Part shown: positions 35,736-46,431 of the stretch, piece by piece
Layout of the letters: every line of letters begins with the position of its first letter
How positions within the stretch are numbered: the stretch's first letter is position 1
Assembly: GCA_021495925.1 (NCBI GenBank)
Contig: JAKEKT010000031.1
Span: forward strand, 186,001-250,000
Direction of reading: 5' to 3'
From: Diplodia intermedia
Lineage: Eukaryota > Ascomycota > Dothideomycetes > Botryosphaeriales > Botryosphaeriaceae
DNA: 64,000 nucleotides
The notes under the pieces: generated by a model
Seen by the model: only the letters and a program-made list of their open reading frames with translations
The model's database searches: none
What the model was told of the DNA's origin: nothing
Translations under genes and position numbers: made by a program

Positions 35736-37487
35736 CCGGAGAAGGCTTGGGAGACCAGAGGGGAAAGAGACGAGAGAGCTGGGGAGGAATGCGATGCGAG
35801 AGAGAGGAAGAGGATTCCGGCGCCGGGCCGGGGATTATAAGGGCGGGCGTTTGCTGACACAAGCAGTGAGGATCCAAAGCAATACAGCACGGAGACGGGG
35901 ACGGAGATGGACAAGGATAAGGATAACGATCTCAAAAAGGCGGCAACATCGGGGTCAGCACCAACATGCAATTCGTTTGTCGAGAATGACGTGTTTGGGC
36001 CGGCCGCGCCTACCTAGTCTCCGAGGTATCCGACGCCAGCCCTGTCGGCACGCCGGCCCAGCCTTTCACGCAGTGCTGTCCCCGCCGAACATGGCCGTCG
36101 TTCCACCGCGCTGCCCGTCGCGTGATGCGCGCTCGGCCGGCAGCCGCAGGCGATGGCGTCCGCGCTGCTGCCGCCCGTCAGAGCAGCCGGCCAGCCCATC
36201 AGCAGCCCCATTTCCCAGCCTGAAGCCCCAGCCTGAGGCCTGCCGGTCGCGACCGGCCTCCCGAAGCCCGTTGTCCGGGATCGGCACCGCCCATGCCCGC
36301 GCGGGAGAGCGCCGCTTGACTTATGCAGTCCCCCAGTGTCTAACCCCGGCCAAAGCTTGGCGCTGTCGGAGGAGCAGCCGGCGCCGACGGCGAGCATGCG
36401 AGCAATCTGCACGCGCGAAGAAACGCCCGGACGGCCGAGTCTCGCACGAGAATGACGTCTCCGTCCTAACGCCGACGCCGCGACGAGAGCCTGGGGTAAG
36501 GTAAGCATTTGTGAGTCATGTGGCGGCTGTCGTGCCCGGAGCGCGCTGCACTCCGGCCGCTGGCAGTCATGTTGGAGTGAAGATCGACCGTGCGCGATAG
36601 CGGGCTCGTTAATGGCCACACCACCAGCCCCGAAGCTTAAACCGTCGTCGCGCAGCCAGCAGCCGCTCGCCCTCGACGCCCTCGACGCCCGCGCGGCATG
36701 ACCAAGCCTCTCGCAGCGGCGCCCGCCAGGCGGCAGGAGTCCGGTCGCAGCCTGCGCCCATGTTGGGTCCTGTCGATGTTGTCTGCTGGCTATGCGCGGA
36801 AGCCGCATGTTCCGCGTGCCCTCGATCGCCAAGCCGAGTGCGACTTCCTGTTTGCGCCTGCCGGTCAACGCGCCTCCACCTCTTCATATATCGGCATCGA
36901 CACTGCTCGCGGCTGGCCCGGATGCTCCATCTCACCTGACGGAAGCCCAACCACTCCTTCACAGCACCCATGAACCAACCCACCCCCAGACCCGCCGTTT
37001 CTGGTCACTCGTCGTTCCTCCCCTGGAGCCTTTCTTCGCCTGCCGTACCCACTTTTCCTCTGCCCGGCCAAAGCGGGGCCGTTGAATCGGGTATAGTTAC
37101 CGCAGTCTCTTGTCCAAATTTTTTCATCACGACACCGCCCGGCATCAAGCAATCGATCTCGATCCTTCCTTCATCCTTCACCGCCTTGGCGCTTCAATTG
37201 GTCTGCTCCAACCCTCTCCACATGGCTCTTCCTGTCTTGTCCAGAGCAGTGCAGCTTTCCTTTCCATGTCATGTCAGCATATTAAAAAGCAGCCTTTCCC
37301 GCTCTTAGCGTTCACTAGTCCCGCCCGACTCTCGGTTGCTGTTAGTTTTCCCACAGACCCTCGGACTCCGACCACCACAAGCCCCTGACCCTGACCCTCC
37401 ATCCAACTCCACACCATTCCGGTCAACACAGCACAACAAATAGATGACCGACCCTAATCTCACAGAAGCAGTTTTTCCTAGGAGAAC
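35736..37487. other. Intergenic upstream of the Ytp1-like gene
   Basis: 1.75 kb holding the Ytp1-like promoter. GC-rich to 36.9 kb, then pyrimidine-rich. Frames such as 36970-37308 have Ser/Pro/Leu composition but no family resemblance. Nothing further recognised. Confidence 0.35.
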
Positions 37488-37496
37488 AAAAAAAAA
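37488..37496 (-). terminator. Pol III terminator of tRNA-Ala
   Basis: Nine consecutive T on the minus strand, 32 bases after the last nucleotide of the tRNA. This is the standard RNA polymerase III stop signal. No run of four or more T occurs earlier within the tRNA or its inserted segment. Confidence 0.8.
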
Positions 37497-37544
37497 GGAT
37501 ATAATACCGGAATTGAACCAGTTACTGATGGATTCGCGGGGAAT

Positions 37545-37597
37545 CTGTTGCACTGTTAGAATGATATTGGATGGATTCGAACGTAAAGACTACTCAC
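37545..37597 (-). other. Spliceosomal-type intron inside tRNA-Ala (between positions 57 and 58)
   Basis: 53 nt on the minus strand, beginning GTGAGT, with branch-like TTCTAACAG (CTAAC at intron bases 39-43) and ending CAACAG. These are the same signals as in the mRNA introns of the window, where 53-nt introns also occur (SEC14 intron 2, PCMT intron 2, Ytp1 intron 2). The split follows a G, as in exon-G/GT junctions. One-base ambiguity of the junction is settled by the GT-AG rule. Confidence 0.82.
37573..37583 (-). promoter_or_regulatory. B-box-like element inside the tRNA-Ala intron
   Basis: The intron contains CGTTCGAATCC, ten of eleven matches to the Pol III B box GGTTCGANTCC. The native B box of the gene (positions 52-62) is cut by the intron after GGTTCG, so this intronic copy could be the TFIIIC-binding site. 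Confidence 0.6.
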
Positions 37598-37653
37598 CGA
37601 ACCCCGGACCACTCCCATGCTAAGGGAGTATTATACCACTAAACCACGAACCC

Positions 37654-39650
37654 TATGGTGCTTGTTAAGACGCAAATCGGCTAGTAACACTTATGTCTAA
37701 AGACGTACGGCTGGCCCGTGGATTAGCAACAGTTGTAAGTTACGGGATGAGCCGGAAGGGAGTAGAGAATGGCCTCACCGTTTTCAATAAGCTTCAGTTG
37801 TATGTTGGCGCATGCTTCTGCTAATTTTCTTCACATGAGACAGAACATCGAGAATCAACTCGTCGATTACGCCTGTAAGAGGAAAGGTCGGCATCGTCCG
37901 ATGCAGTGGGGGGCCGCCAGTGCTCTCACAAAGTAGCTTCCTGGCCGCACGTGGCCGAGACCCTGACGGCTCAATTCTGCTTCTCACTGCTACTAAGTCC
38001 GAGATCCAGACGCCGTCTGTCCGGCATAAGATGTTGTTTGAGTAGCTTCATCGATGACGTCGTCAATAATGGCGGTCGAGAACGCGCAGGGTCCATCGCT
38101 ACCATACGTCAGGTTAATCCCGTGCTTTCGCGTATATGGTAAACGACCTGCTTCTCGTTGATACTCGGCACGTGAAGTGCAACCTGCACGACGAAGTATA
38201 TGGATGAATATGCCGATTTGCGGACCAACGACCATTACCTCACCCTGACCTCAATATTGTTCTTCAGATGATAAGCATGTGCATCACGCCCGCATGGACT
38301 TCGACCCCGCACATGCACTGCACAGCGAAAGATCTGGGCTTATTACCCCGCAGTGTACTTTGTACAAGCTCTGTGACATCGCATTTCTGCTAACTAATAC
38401 AAGTAAGTGGAGAAATGTGGACACCGGGAACCGTAAGCCGACGGGCTCCCTCTCTTCAGTTCAAGCCATTGTCAATATTCCATACACCACAGCTCCTTAT
38501 CCGCCAACATCGCCTTCAGGCCGAAGAGATTTGCCCATGTAGGAGAGGCATGCTGGTAAAGACAAAACAGGAAAGTAGAACGCATGCCGATAAGGCAACG
38601 ACTGCCACGATAACCGCCACGGCAACCGGGAAACCCGATAGTATGTATCGCCAAGAACGCATCCAGGAGCGGTAACTTAGTAGGTGGTTGCCATGAACCT
38701 TAAAGTGGATTCGCTTTCGTTCTGACGGTGGAGATCAATAATCAAACTCTCGAGATTGCTGAACGGTTTAAATTCTTCATGTCCGTCGAAGATCCCGATT
38801 GAACCAAGGCCGCCGGAGATCCCGGCTTGGACGGCTTGCAATGTGCCAGTAATGCCACGCGCCAAGGATGGGAGGACGTAGCAGCGAGCGAGATGTTCCC
38901 GATGGATCTGGGGCTGGTTCCGCTCGGAGAAGCGGGCTTGACAATCGTCATCCCCCTGGGGCAATCTCTTCAGCCTGTTGCCGATCCCTGTCGCGATAGA
39001 TTGAGACAGGAATGCCCGGGACCGTTTGGTGTCAGGTCCTCAAGCGATGCGCCGTGTTTCGTGATGATTGATCTGCAGTCCGTGACAAGCATTCGCATTG
39101 CACGTCGTTGTATCGTAGCCAAGCTATATATAACACCCTGCTTGATGCAGAGGAAATCCATGCCAAGGCCAACGAAATCGTACGACACTTGATACCTATA
39201 CTGACGCGGACTCTTGAGCACATTGTGTTGGCGTCCTTGACCGGCTTCATGCGCCTTTCAAGACATACACTCGCTGACCGGGTTACGCGGCGTGTAGGAT
39301 CGGTCTGCTGCCAAGCTATCCAAGAGTTCCGGAGGACCGTACACATTGCCATCAAGTTATTAAATTTTTGATCTATATTTTCCATTCCTCATTCTTTGCC
39401 GTGTGTTGGTACAGACCCCAACATTTCAAAATCGCTTGAAGATGACCAGCTCTGGATAGGTATCGCGCAATCCGTTGAAAAGGCAAAAAAGCAAATATCT
39501 GCAATACCCCAAACCATCTCCTCGTTCCTTCAGTGCCTCTGCTGTCAGGCTCTCTTCCATCCCTTTCTTATCCGAGACAAGGCCGGAAAACAGGATAACC
39601 CCCACATTGCTGTGCAAGAAAAGAGGATGTCGTGAAGTCGCGCATGCGCA
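37654..39650. other. Gene-poor AT-richer interval between tRNA-Ala and noxB
   Basis: 2 kb, clearly AT-richer than the rest of the window. On the minus strand, frames at 38677-38964, 38970-39221 and 39032-39385 contain ordinary-looking peptide segments, but I recognise no family and cannot join them convincingly. It could be a decayed or lineage-specific gene. No terminal repeats or transposase motifs were seen. Confidence 0.3.
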
Positions 39651-41452
39651 TTAAAAGTTTTCCTTGCCCCAAACATACTGGAAATCCTTGTCCGTGTACA
39701 TGTTGCATTTGATGTGCAGTTGACTGCCCAGGCCCTTGGGACCGCAGAAGAAGACACCAGCTTCGGCAGGGGTGTGAATCTTGCGGATGGACTTGAAGAT
39801 CATGTCCCAGTTGGGGCGGCCGAAATTGGTGGGTGCGCGTAGACCGGTGATGGCGTCTTGCTCCGCGTTGGCATCGTTGATCATGATGTTGGCTGCGTCG
39901 TCGACCTTGACTTTGGCAGTGAGGTACTAATGCATGTCAGTCGATGTGTTGAGCCGGCAACCTTGGCGATCACTTACCGTGTGGATCTCGATGTGGTCTT
40001 CCAGGTCCTGAGCTTCGATGGCCATCAACAGAGACCTGAACCACTCCAGGGAACCAAAGTCTCTGCAAACCCAGAAGAAGTAAACCTTCCTCAACCTCGT
40101 CTTTCCCTGCGGGTAATTCATGCGGTACCAGATACTCTTCAGAATAGAGGCGAATGGCGTAACACCGATACCAGCTCCGACCAGAACGGCAATCTCGAAC
40201 TTGAAAACATCCTCCGAAGCACTGCCAAAAGGGCCGTCGATGTAGACCCGGGGCAGGATCCGGCGCAAACTGGGATCGACGCTGTCTTCATCTGCCGAAC
40301 CGCTGACAACAGCTGTATCCTTCTCTTTCACCTCCTTTTTGTCAAAGTCGCAGCCCAGCGCCTTGGCCAAACTCCTTGTGAAGTTTCCAACACAACGGAC
40401 ATGGATGGAGATGTAGTCTTCCTCGGGCGCGCTCGTGAGGGTGAAGGGGTGGTATTGCCAGACCGAGATCTCCGGGCAACACAAGAAGATGTACTGCACC
40501 ACGTCAGCATGGGCGCAAAGCTAGCGGAGGGGAATCTGTTTACCTGTCCGGCCTGGGTCTTGGTGTTCTCCTTCTTGATCTGGATCTCACAGACGTTGCT
40601 GGGGTGCTGGATGACCTTGGAGACGTATGTCTTGTGCTTTCCGCGCACTTCGCGGGCAGCTCTCTCAGCAAGGTAGAGGAAGCCGCTGTACATCCAGTAC
40701 TGCCAGAAGACGCCGACAGTGTTGCAATAGGGCGCAAAGTCGGGGCGGATCATGCAGAAGGCTCCGTGAATGGACCACATGACGAAGAAGATGATGAAGA
40801 AATGGTGGGTATACCAGAAGCGCTCGTAGTTTGCGCGGCGCGGCTTCTCGACCGAGGTGAAGACCATGGCCATCAGGGCAATGAGCATGACATAGCCGGT
40901 CCATCCGGGGCCAGTTACCAGGTTGGCCAGGAGGAAGCCCACGAAGCCCAGGTTGTTGGCGGCAGAAAAACGGCCCAGATTGACCCAGTGGGCAACGGTG
41001 TGGACCCAGGAGAAGAAAACGATGGACCAGGCGACGAGGATGTGAAAGGTGATGTTCTTGTCGAATTGGATGATGCCGTTCAGAGAGGTTCTGCGCATCA
41101 GCGAGATCAGGTTCCTGCAGACGGGGAGCAGGATGAGGGCGACATCAAAGTGGAGGACCAGGGCAGCAGCACGGGCAATGACGAAGGTGGCCCCGAACTG
41201 CTCGCGCGACTGCGTCATGTTGTCCTTGAGGCCGTAGTGGACCATGCCAAAGCTGAAGATCATGGCGTGGGACAGCATGAAGGCGAAGACGAACAGGCGG
41301 CGCCAGCCCTCGTTCACCATCCACCGATCGAAGCGTTCGAACAGCGTCTCGGGGCGGATGGGGGTGTCGCTGATTTCGCCGGACAGCAGCATGCGGGTCA
41401 AGGGCGGCCATCTTGACCGCTCCTTGCCAGTCAGGCTGGACGAAGAAGACAT
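39651..41452 (-). CDS. noxB: NADPH oxidase catalytic subunit, NoxB type (gp91phox homologue)
   Basis: Three exons, 40544-41452, 39978-40493 and 39651-39926; introns 50 and 51 nt; 566 aa. Six membrane helices contain the haem-binding His pairs (FHILVAWSIVFFSWVHT and FWYTHHFFIIFFVMWSIHG). Then come the FAD motif HPFTLTSAP, the NADPH motif GAGIGVTPFASILKS and the terminal VFFCGPKGLG...YVWGKENF. There is no EF-hand, which excludes NoxC. The N terminus with LTRMLLSGEISDTPI and ARAAALVLHFDVALILLPVC fits the NoxB/Nox2 group, not NoxA, which has a VWISRGAG-type segment. The enzyme makes superoxide across membranes with NoxR and Rac. NoxB controls ascospore germination and, in plant pathogens, appressorium penetration. 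Assignment to NoxB is by remembered subgroup motifs. Confidence 0.93.
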
Positions 41453-41998
41453 TCCGCGGGCGAATTAGGCACCAACGAGGCCAGCTCGAGAGTCGTGGGA
41501 ATTAAAAGACGGTATTCACTTCGCACCGGGTCAGCAGAGCTCGCGGGGGGCACGACGGGCAGGCAGCGCGTACCAAAGTGCCAGCACTAGAAGTCAACGA
41601 ACAGAAAAACACGAGGGATCAGCAGCCGGCTGGAGAACGAAGGAGCAGCGGCGGCGAAGAAACACAGAGTTAACAGGGCTCGAGGAAGGCGGGATAGCCG
41701 GCATTTGAAGCTTGGCAGGCGAGGACAATCGGACCACAATGCCGACAGATCACAGTGCAGCGGAACCGAAGACGTCGAGGAAGTGTCTTGAGTTTGTCTC
41801 CTGACTAGCGCCAGGCACGACCGTGTCATGCGTGGGGCAGAGGCTTGGCCGCGTCGCAGGTCTGTGTGATCAGCTCCACTCGGCGTTTGGGCGCAGCTCG
41901 CGTGGGGCTGTAGCCGCGGGCTGTAGCCGCCCGTGGCCGGGCGTCTGCACAGAGCAGCGCCAAAACAGACGGCCGTGGCGCAAACGCTGTAACCAAGC
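41453..41998. promoter_or_regulatory. Upstream region of noxB
   Basis: 546 bases between the noxB start and the end of the SDR gene, both on the minus strand. No clear core element. Confidence 0.3.
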
Positions 41999-42836
41999 CT
42001 AGGCCATCAGATAACCCCCCGACGCCGAGATGCACTGGCCCGTCATCCACCCGCTCTGCGCCTCTGCCACCATGGCCGTGAGCAGCGCAACGTCCTCGGG
42101 CTCTCCCGTCCGGTTCTCCAGCGGCGTCGTCTTCTTCTGCAGCTCGACTATCTCCGCCGGGATTTTGGCCATCATGTCCGACCTGGTCGGCCCGGGCTGG
42201 ATGGCGTTCACCGTGTGGCCCTGCGGCCCCAGCTCTGCAGCCAGAGCACGCGTGAGGCCTTCCAGCGCCGCCTTGGACGCGGCGTACACGCAGCCCGCCG
42301 TCAGTCCCACCCGTGCTCCCACCGACGACATGTTGATGATGCGCCCCGGCTTCCGCAGGCGCGGCAGCACCGCCTGGCTCATGAACAACGCTCCGCGGAC
42401 GTTGAGATCCATGCAGTAGGCGTAATCTTCGGCCGTCAGCTCGGGCAGTCCTTTGACCAGCTCACACCCCGCGTTGTTGACCAGGATGTCGATGGCGTCG
42501 CCAAATGCTGCCGTCGTTGCCGCCACGATCTTCTGCGGCGCATCCAGTTGGCGTAGGTCTGCCTGGACCATGACTGCCGCAGCACCGTTGCCTAGGCCGT
42601 TGATCCTGGAGACGGCCGACTCGGTGGCCTTTTCACTGCTGGTAGAGGCGAAGGTGAGAGCAACCTGGGTTTATGGCGTCAGCTATGCCGCCATGGCCAG
42701 CTGGTGTCGCACTCACCTTGGCCCCGCGCGTTGCTAGCTCAAGAGCGACGGCTACGCCTATGCCTCGTGACGCGCCCGTCACGATGGCTACCTTGCCGGC
42801 GAGAGTCAAAGGCTGAGCCGGAGTCGTCGAGGCCAT
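41999..42836 (-). CDS. Short-chain dehydrogenase/reductase (FabG-like)
   Basis: Two exons, 42717-42836 and 41999-42664; intron 52 nt with gtgagt donor; 261 aa. The Rossmann motif TGASRGIG is at about residues 20-27, the NNAG motif follows in ILVNNAGCE, and the catalytic set is seen as NMSSVGARVG...YAASKAA. The C-terminal GEPEDVALLTAMVAE and SASGG are typical of classical SDRs close to 3-oxoacyl-ACP reductases and levodione-type reductases. NADP(H) use is likely but the substrate cannot be predicted. It shares no cluster context with noxB or EMG1. Confidence 0.9.
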
Positions 42837-43554
42837 TTTCGTCGCAGTTTGAGGGTTTGCAAAGGGACGGGGAGCAGCCTCTGCTCCGCCTTGCGCCTTC
42901 TTATCATGTCGTACCTACCCCGCCAACACCACGGAGAACGCAGCCAAACTCCGATGACTGTAACTCAGCTTAATTCCGTGTAGAACGGCCGTGTCCCTTT
43001 CAGTCGAGCACATCTGCAGGAAACGCGCAAACTTGCTGTGCCGCACTGGAGCATGGCTGGCCATCTTTTCCCCTTTATGCAGTAGCGTGGCGGAGGCCCA
43101 TGCGGTCTGCAAAGAGCCCACCTGCTCTCACATTGGTGTTTGCACTACACAGTATGTTGGACGGATGGCGCGTCGGCGGGATATTGCTTAAGAACTCGCC
43201 GATGCGCCGCGAGAATATCTCTGGCAAAATTCCGTAGTCTATGTAGCGCGAAACCTACGCTTTTGCCGGAGCACCTATGCACCCCTGCTCAAAGCATGTG
43301 CGCGGGGAGAGGCGTGCGACAGGCAGAGCGCCCGTGAAAGTCGCCGTCGCAGCCGAGTACTGCCTAGCGAGCCACGGCTTCCTTCGGCTGCCAAGAAGGT
43401 AAAATTTGAGCGCGACGCCAGACCACCAGAACCCCCAACACCTCTACTCGTCTTAACTGTCCGGTGCCATATATAGCGAGAGCTGACCAGCAACAGAATT
43501 CCTGCAGCCCAGCAAACTAAAACCCCCTCCCATTTACCGATATCATCACGCGCA
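42837..43554. promoter_or_regulatory. Divergent interval between the SDR gene and EMG1
   Basis: 718 bases. A TATA element, catatatagc, lies near 43469-43478, about 80 bases before the EMG1 ATG. No other feature recognised. Confidence 0.5.
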
Positions 43555-44617
43555 ATGGCCTCATCATCGTCTCAGGTTGACGGCGGAGTCAAGCTCGAGG
43601 AGCAACAGCAACTGCAGCACGAGCAACAAGACGAGCAGCAGCCACAGCAGCAGCCGAGCCCGCGTTTGGCGAAGCGCGGTACGAAGAGGATCAGTAAGTG
43701 TGCGACCCATCACTGTAAATAAACGCCGCTTCCGGCCTTTGCCTGCTGAAGCCGCGTTTCACTCCCTGCCCCCCTAACGCCTCACTTGTCTGGAGACCCT
43801 TTGCTGATGTGTTTGCACAGGGACACAGTCGCTTCCGCCTCCTGATCTGCCGAAGCTTGTCGCGGAACAAGCCCAGCCCATCCCCCATAGCGACAAGGAC
43901 ACGCAGCGCCTCATCGTCGTGCTCTCAAACGCCAGCCTTGAGACCTACAAGGCTTCTCACGGCGGACGCGCCGGTGTCGGGAAGGAAGACAAGTATTCGC
44001 TTCTCAATAGCGACGAGCACATTGGAATCATGAGGAAGATGGGCCGCGACATCAGTGATGCGCGTCCGGACATCACCCATCAGGTCTGCCGCAGGCCCAC
44101 CTCGCTATTCAACATAGCGCAGCCGCTAACCGCTTCCTAGTGCTTACTCACCCTTCTCGACTCGCCGATCAACAAGGCTGGAAGGCTCCAGATCTACATC
44201 CACACAGCCAAGGGGGTCCTCATTGAGGTCAGCCCTAGCGTCCGCATTCCCCGTACCTTCAAGCGTTTTGCCGGGTTGATGGTGCAATTGCTGCACCGTC
44301 TGTCCATTCGGTCCACCACGTCGCAGGAAAAGCTCCTCAAGGTCATCAAGAACCCCATCACGGACCACCTTCCTCCGAACTGCCGCAAGGTCACGCTCAG
44401 TTTCGATGCGCCGGTTGTCAAGGTGCGCGAGTACATCGAGGACCTGGACCCCAACCAAAGCATCTGCGTCTTCATCGGAGCCATGGCCAAGGGCAAGGAC
44501 GACTTCGCCGACGAGTTCAAGGACGACTCCATCTCCATCAGCAACTACAGTCTCAGTGCCAGTGTAGCGTGCTCCAAATTCTGCCATGGTGCCGAGGAAG
44601 TCTGGGACGTCATCTAA
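43555..44617 (+). CDS. EMG1: Emg1/Nep1 18S rRNA pseudouridine N1-methyltransferase
   Basis: Three exons, 43555-43693, 43821-44083 and 44141-44617; introns 127 and 57 nt; 292 aa. A Gln-rich leader of about 40 residues precedes the SPOUT-fold core: RLIVVLSNASLETYK, then HQCLLTLLDSPINKAGRLQI, YIHTAKGVLIEVSPSVRIPR and CVFIGAMAKGKDDF, ending ISNYSLSASVACSKFCHGAE. These are the hallmarks of Nep1, which methylates the hypermodified pseudouridine of 18S rRNA and is needed for 40S assembly. Intron 2 has the weak donor gtctgc but a good gctaac branch and ctag acceptor, and the join restores the invariant HQC. In yeast the protein is nucleolar. Confidence 0.96.
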
Positions 44618-46431
44618 TCCGAAAGATATCCTGACTCGTAGCAAAGCCATGTCGGGCAGGAGACGAAGCGTTGCTTCGCGGGGAAGGGAACAGCGGGAAT
44701 GCATTGGAAGCTGCGATCACAACATCCAGGCTCCAGTCCAGTGCCCGTCTCGATGAGGATCTGTGGAGCGGTCTCTGTTTTTGCAACCAAAACATCAGGC
44801 TCTTTCAACAGACTCAGCAGCGCATCTTCTTCGCAAAGCACTTCAACTTGCTCTGCGGCTTTTCTTTGTACTTTTGGTTCTGCCCGATCTCTTCTCATTT
44901 TCCAACATTGTAAAACCATAGCATACATACTTTAGCAGGCGTTCAGCAGGGAGTTTGTGCGGGAGGTAGCACTGACTCGTCATGTTATAGCATCTTGAAT
45001 GCCGCGCGGTGGGACGCCCACGTCCGCGTAATAGTTTACCAGATGACCCCGACTCTGTTTTGCCGGATGCCGTGACTGAGAAGGGGACGTGCAATGTTGG
45101 CTCGGTTCCAAGAGGAAGGTCTAGGCGCCGCATGCGAGCTGCACACGTGGAAAGGAGTTCGCCGGGACGGCAGGAACGGTCCGCGGCGATTGGCCCGAAG
45201 AAAGACAGCGATGGCTGGACAAGGCGAAAACGAGGCTCCAGAACGACGAGATGGAATCGCCCTGCCTTTTCGGTTCGAATCACCAACAACCAACATGCCG
45301 TGCGACTCGGACTCGCTGCACGGGCAGCGCATGGGCTGGGCTGCGTGGAAAGATTGCAGGCGCGGCTGGATTGTGCTGGCAGGCACAAATAGAAGGCTGC
45401 TGTGCGGGTCGCCATCCCATTTGGTGCGCGGAGACAGTCGCGGTAGCCGCCGCGCCTCCACCCCCGAGGTTGCACGGCGGCCACGCATGAATTGTGCTGA
45501 TGTGACGACGCATGTAGGGGCTGCAGAATCTGATGCCGAATCGACGTAGAGGTGGCCGCTCTCCCGCGCCGCTTCCCCAGATCCTGCTCTCTGAAGGGTC
45601 GACGTGGTACAAAGTGGCGATCGTCGCTGTTGGATCGCCTCAAATCGGCTGCACGGCCCTCTCACCGGCGCCGCCGTCGATTCGCGTCACGACCCGCTCT
45701 GGCTTCCTCAATCTGCGTGCAGCAGGCCACGACGCACGACAGAGGCAGTGCCTTTGGCGCGTCTCGTGGCAGCGTGCACGAGGCGCGGGACCGGGTTTTC
45801 GAGTCGGTGCTGTACATGTGGCCGCGGCCGGAACGGGCAGGCGAGCAGCAACCGCAACTGCAACAGCACCAGCACCAGCACCAGCACCGGCTGGCGGCGG
45901 GCCTCGGGCTTCGGGCTGCGTTCTGGCCAGACTGAGGGAGCCCCATCGCAGGCGCTGCGCTGCAAATCGGCCTCCTGCTCGGACGTCGTGAGCCTTGGGC
46001 GTTTGCGGCTAGCACGATGGGGACGGCCGCCTCCCGCAGGCCAATGGCGGCGGGCGCAGTCTGCAGCCAGGGTTGCCGCTGCGACGTGGCAGCCTGCAGC
46101 GCCGCGAAACACCCACGCACGGTGGGTATGCCGCCGTGGGATCCCGCCGACCTTGCGGAAGGCGATCCCCCCGGCCGTAGCTGGTGCGCCATGCGGCTGC
46201 TGCGCCTGTCGTCGCCATTGGCAGCTTGTCGCCGGCGCGCTATATAGACGGGTCTGGCGCGCTCTCCTGGCTGCTGCATGATGTAGACAACGGCGCGGAT
46301 CCTTTCCAGCCTCCTAGCAATACACCGCAACTCTGAGTAATCCCTCGGCCGTCTGGATATAAGCAGAGGTCCGCAGCGCGTCGACTGCTTCTGCTGCTAG
46401 CCGTTCTTTCCTGCCCCCTCACTCCGCCATC
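44618..46431. other. Intergenic between EMG1 and the VOC-domain gene
   Basis: 1.8 kb. A (cagcac)n microsatellite lies at about 45863-45888. TATA-like gctatatagac (46240) and ggatataagc (46356) precede the VOC gene start. Numerous Arg/Ala-rich frames on both strands look compositional. Confidence 0.4.

Larger units (their letters stand above)
37529..37653 (-). tRNA. tRNA-Ala(AGC) interrupted in the T loop by a 53-nt GT-AG intron
   Basis: Read on the minus strand from 37653. Acceptor 5' strand GGGTTCG; D arm GTTTAGTGGTATAAT; anticodon stem-loop CTCCC-TTAGCAT-GGGAG with anticodon AGC (37621-37619); variable loop TGGTC; then T stem CGGGG and the first four T-loop bases TTCG. Here the gene is broken by 37545-37597. 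It resumes with ATT CCCCG, CGAATCC and discriminator A. Joined, all stems pair: T stem CGGGG/CCCCG around the 7-nt loop TTCGATT, and acceptor GGGTTCG/CGAATCC. The acceptor pair 3:70 is G-U, the universal identity element of alanine tRNA, and it appears only if the distant 3' part belongs to the gene. Without the break the mature tRNA is 72 nt before CCA. There is no intron at 37/38. Confidence 0.88.

Noticed and set aside
37545..37597. Alternative view that the tRNA-Ala insertion is cut as a bulge-helix-bulge by the tRNA endonuclease
   Set aside because: I found no 3-4-3 bulge-helix-bulge at the junctions, while the GT, CTAAC and AG signals are complete. Not excluded experimentally.
45268..45282. 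Isolated B-box-like cggttcgaatcacc
   Set aside because: No T stem, A box or acceptor around it and no poly-T after it; a chance match is plausible in 64 kb.
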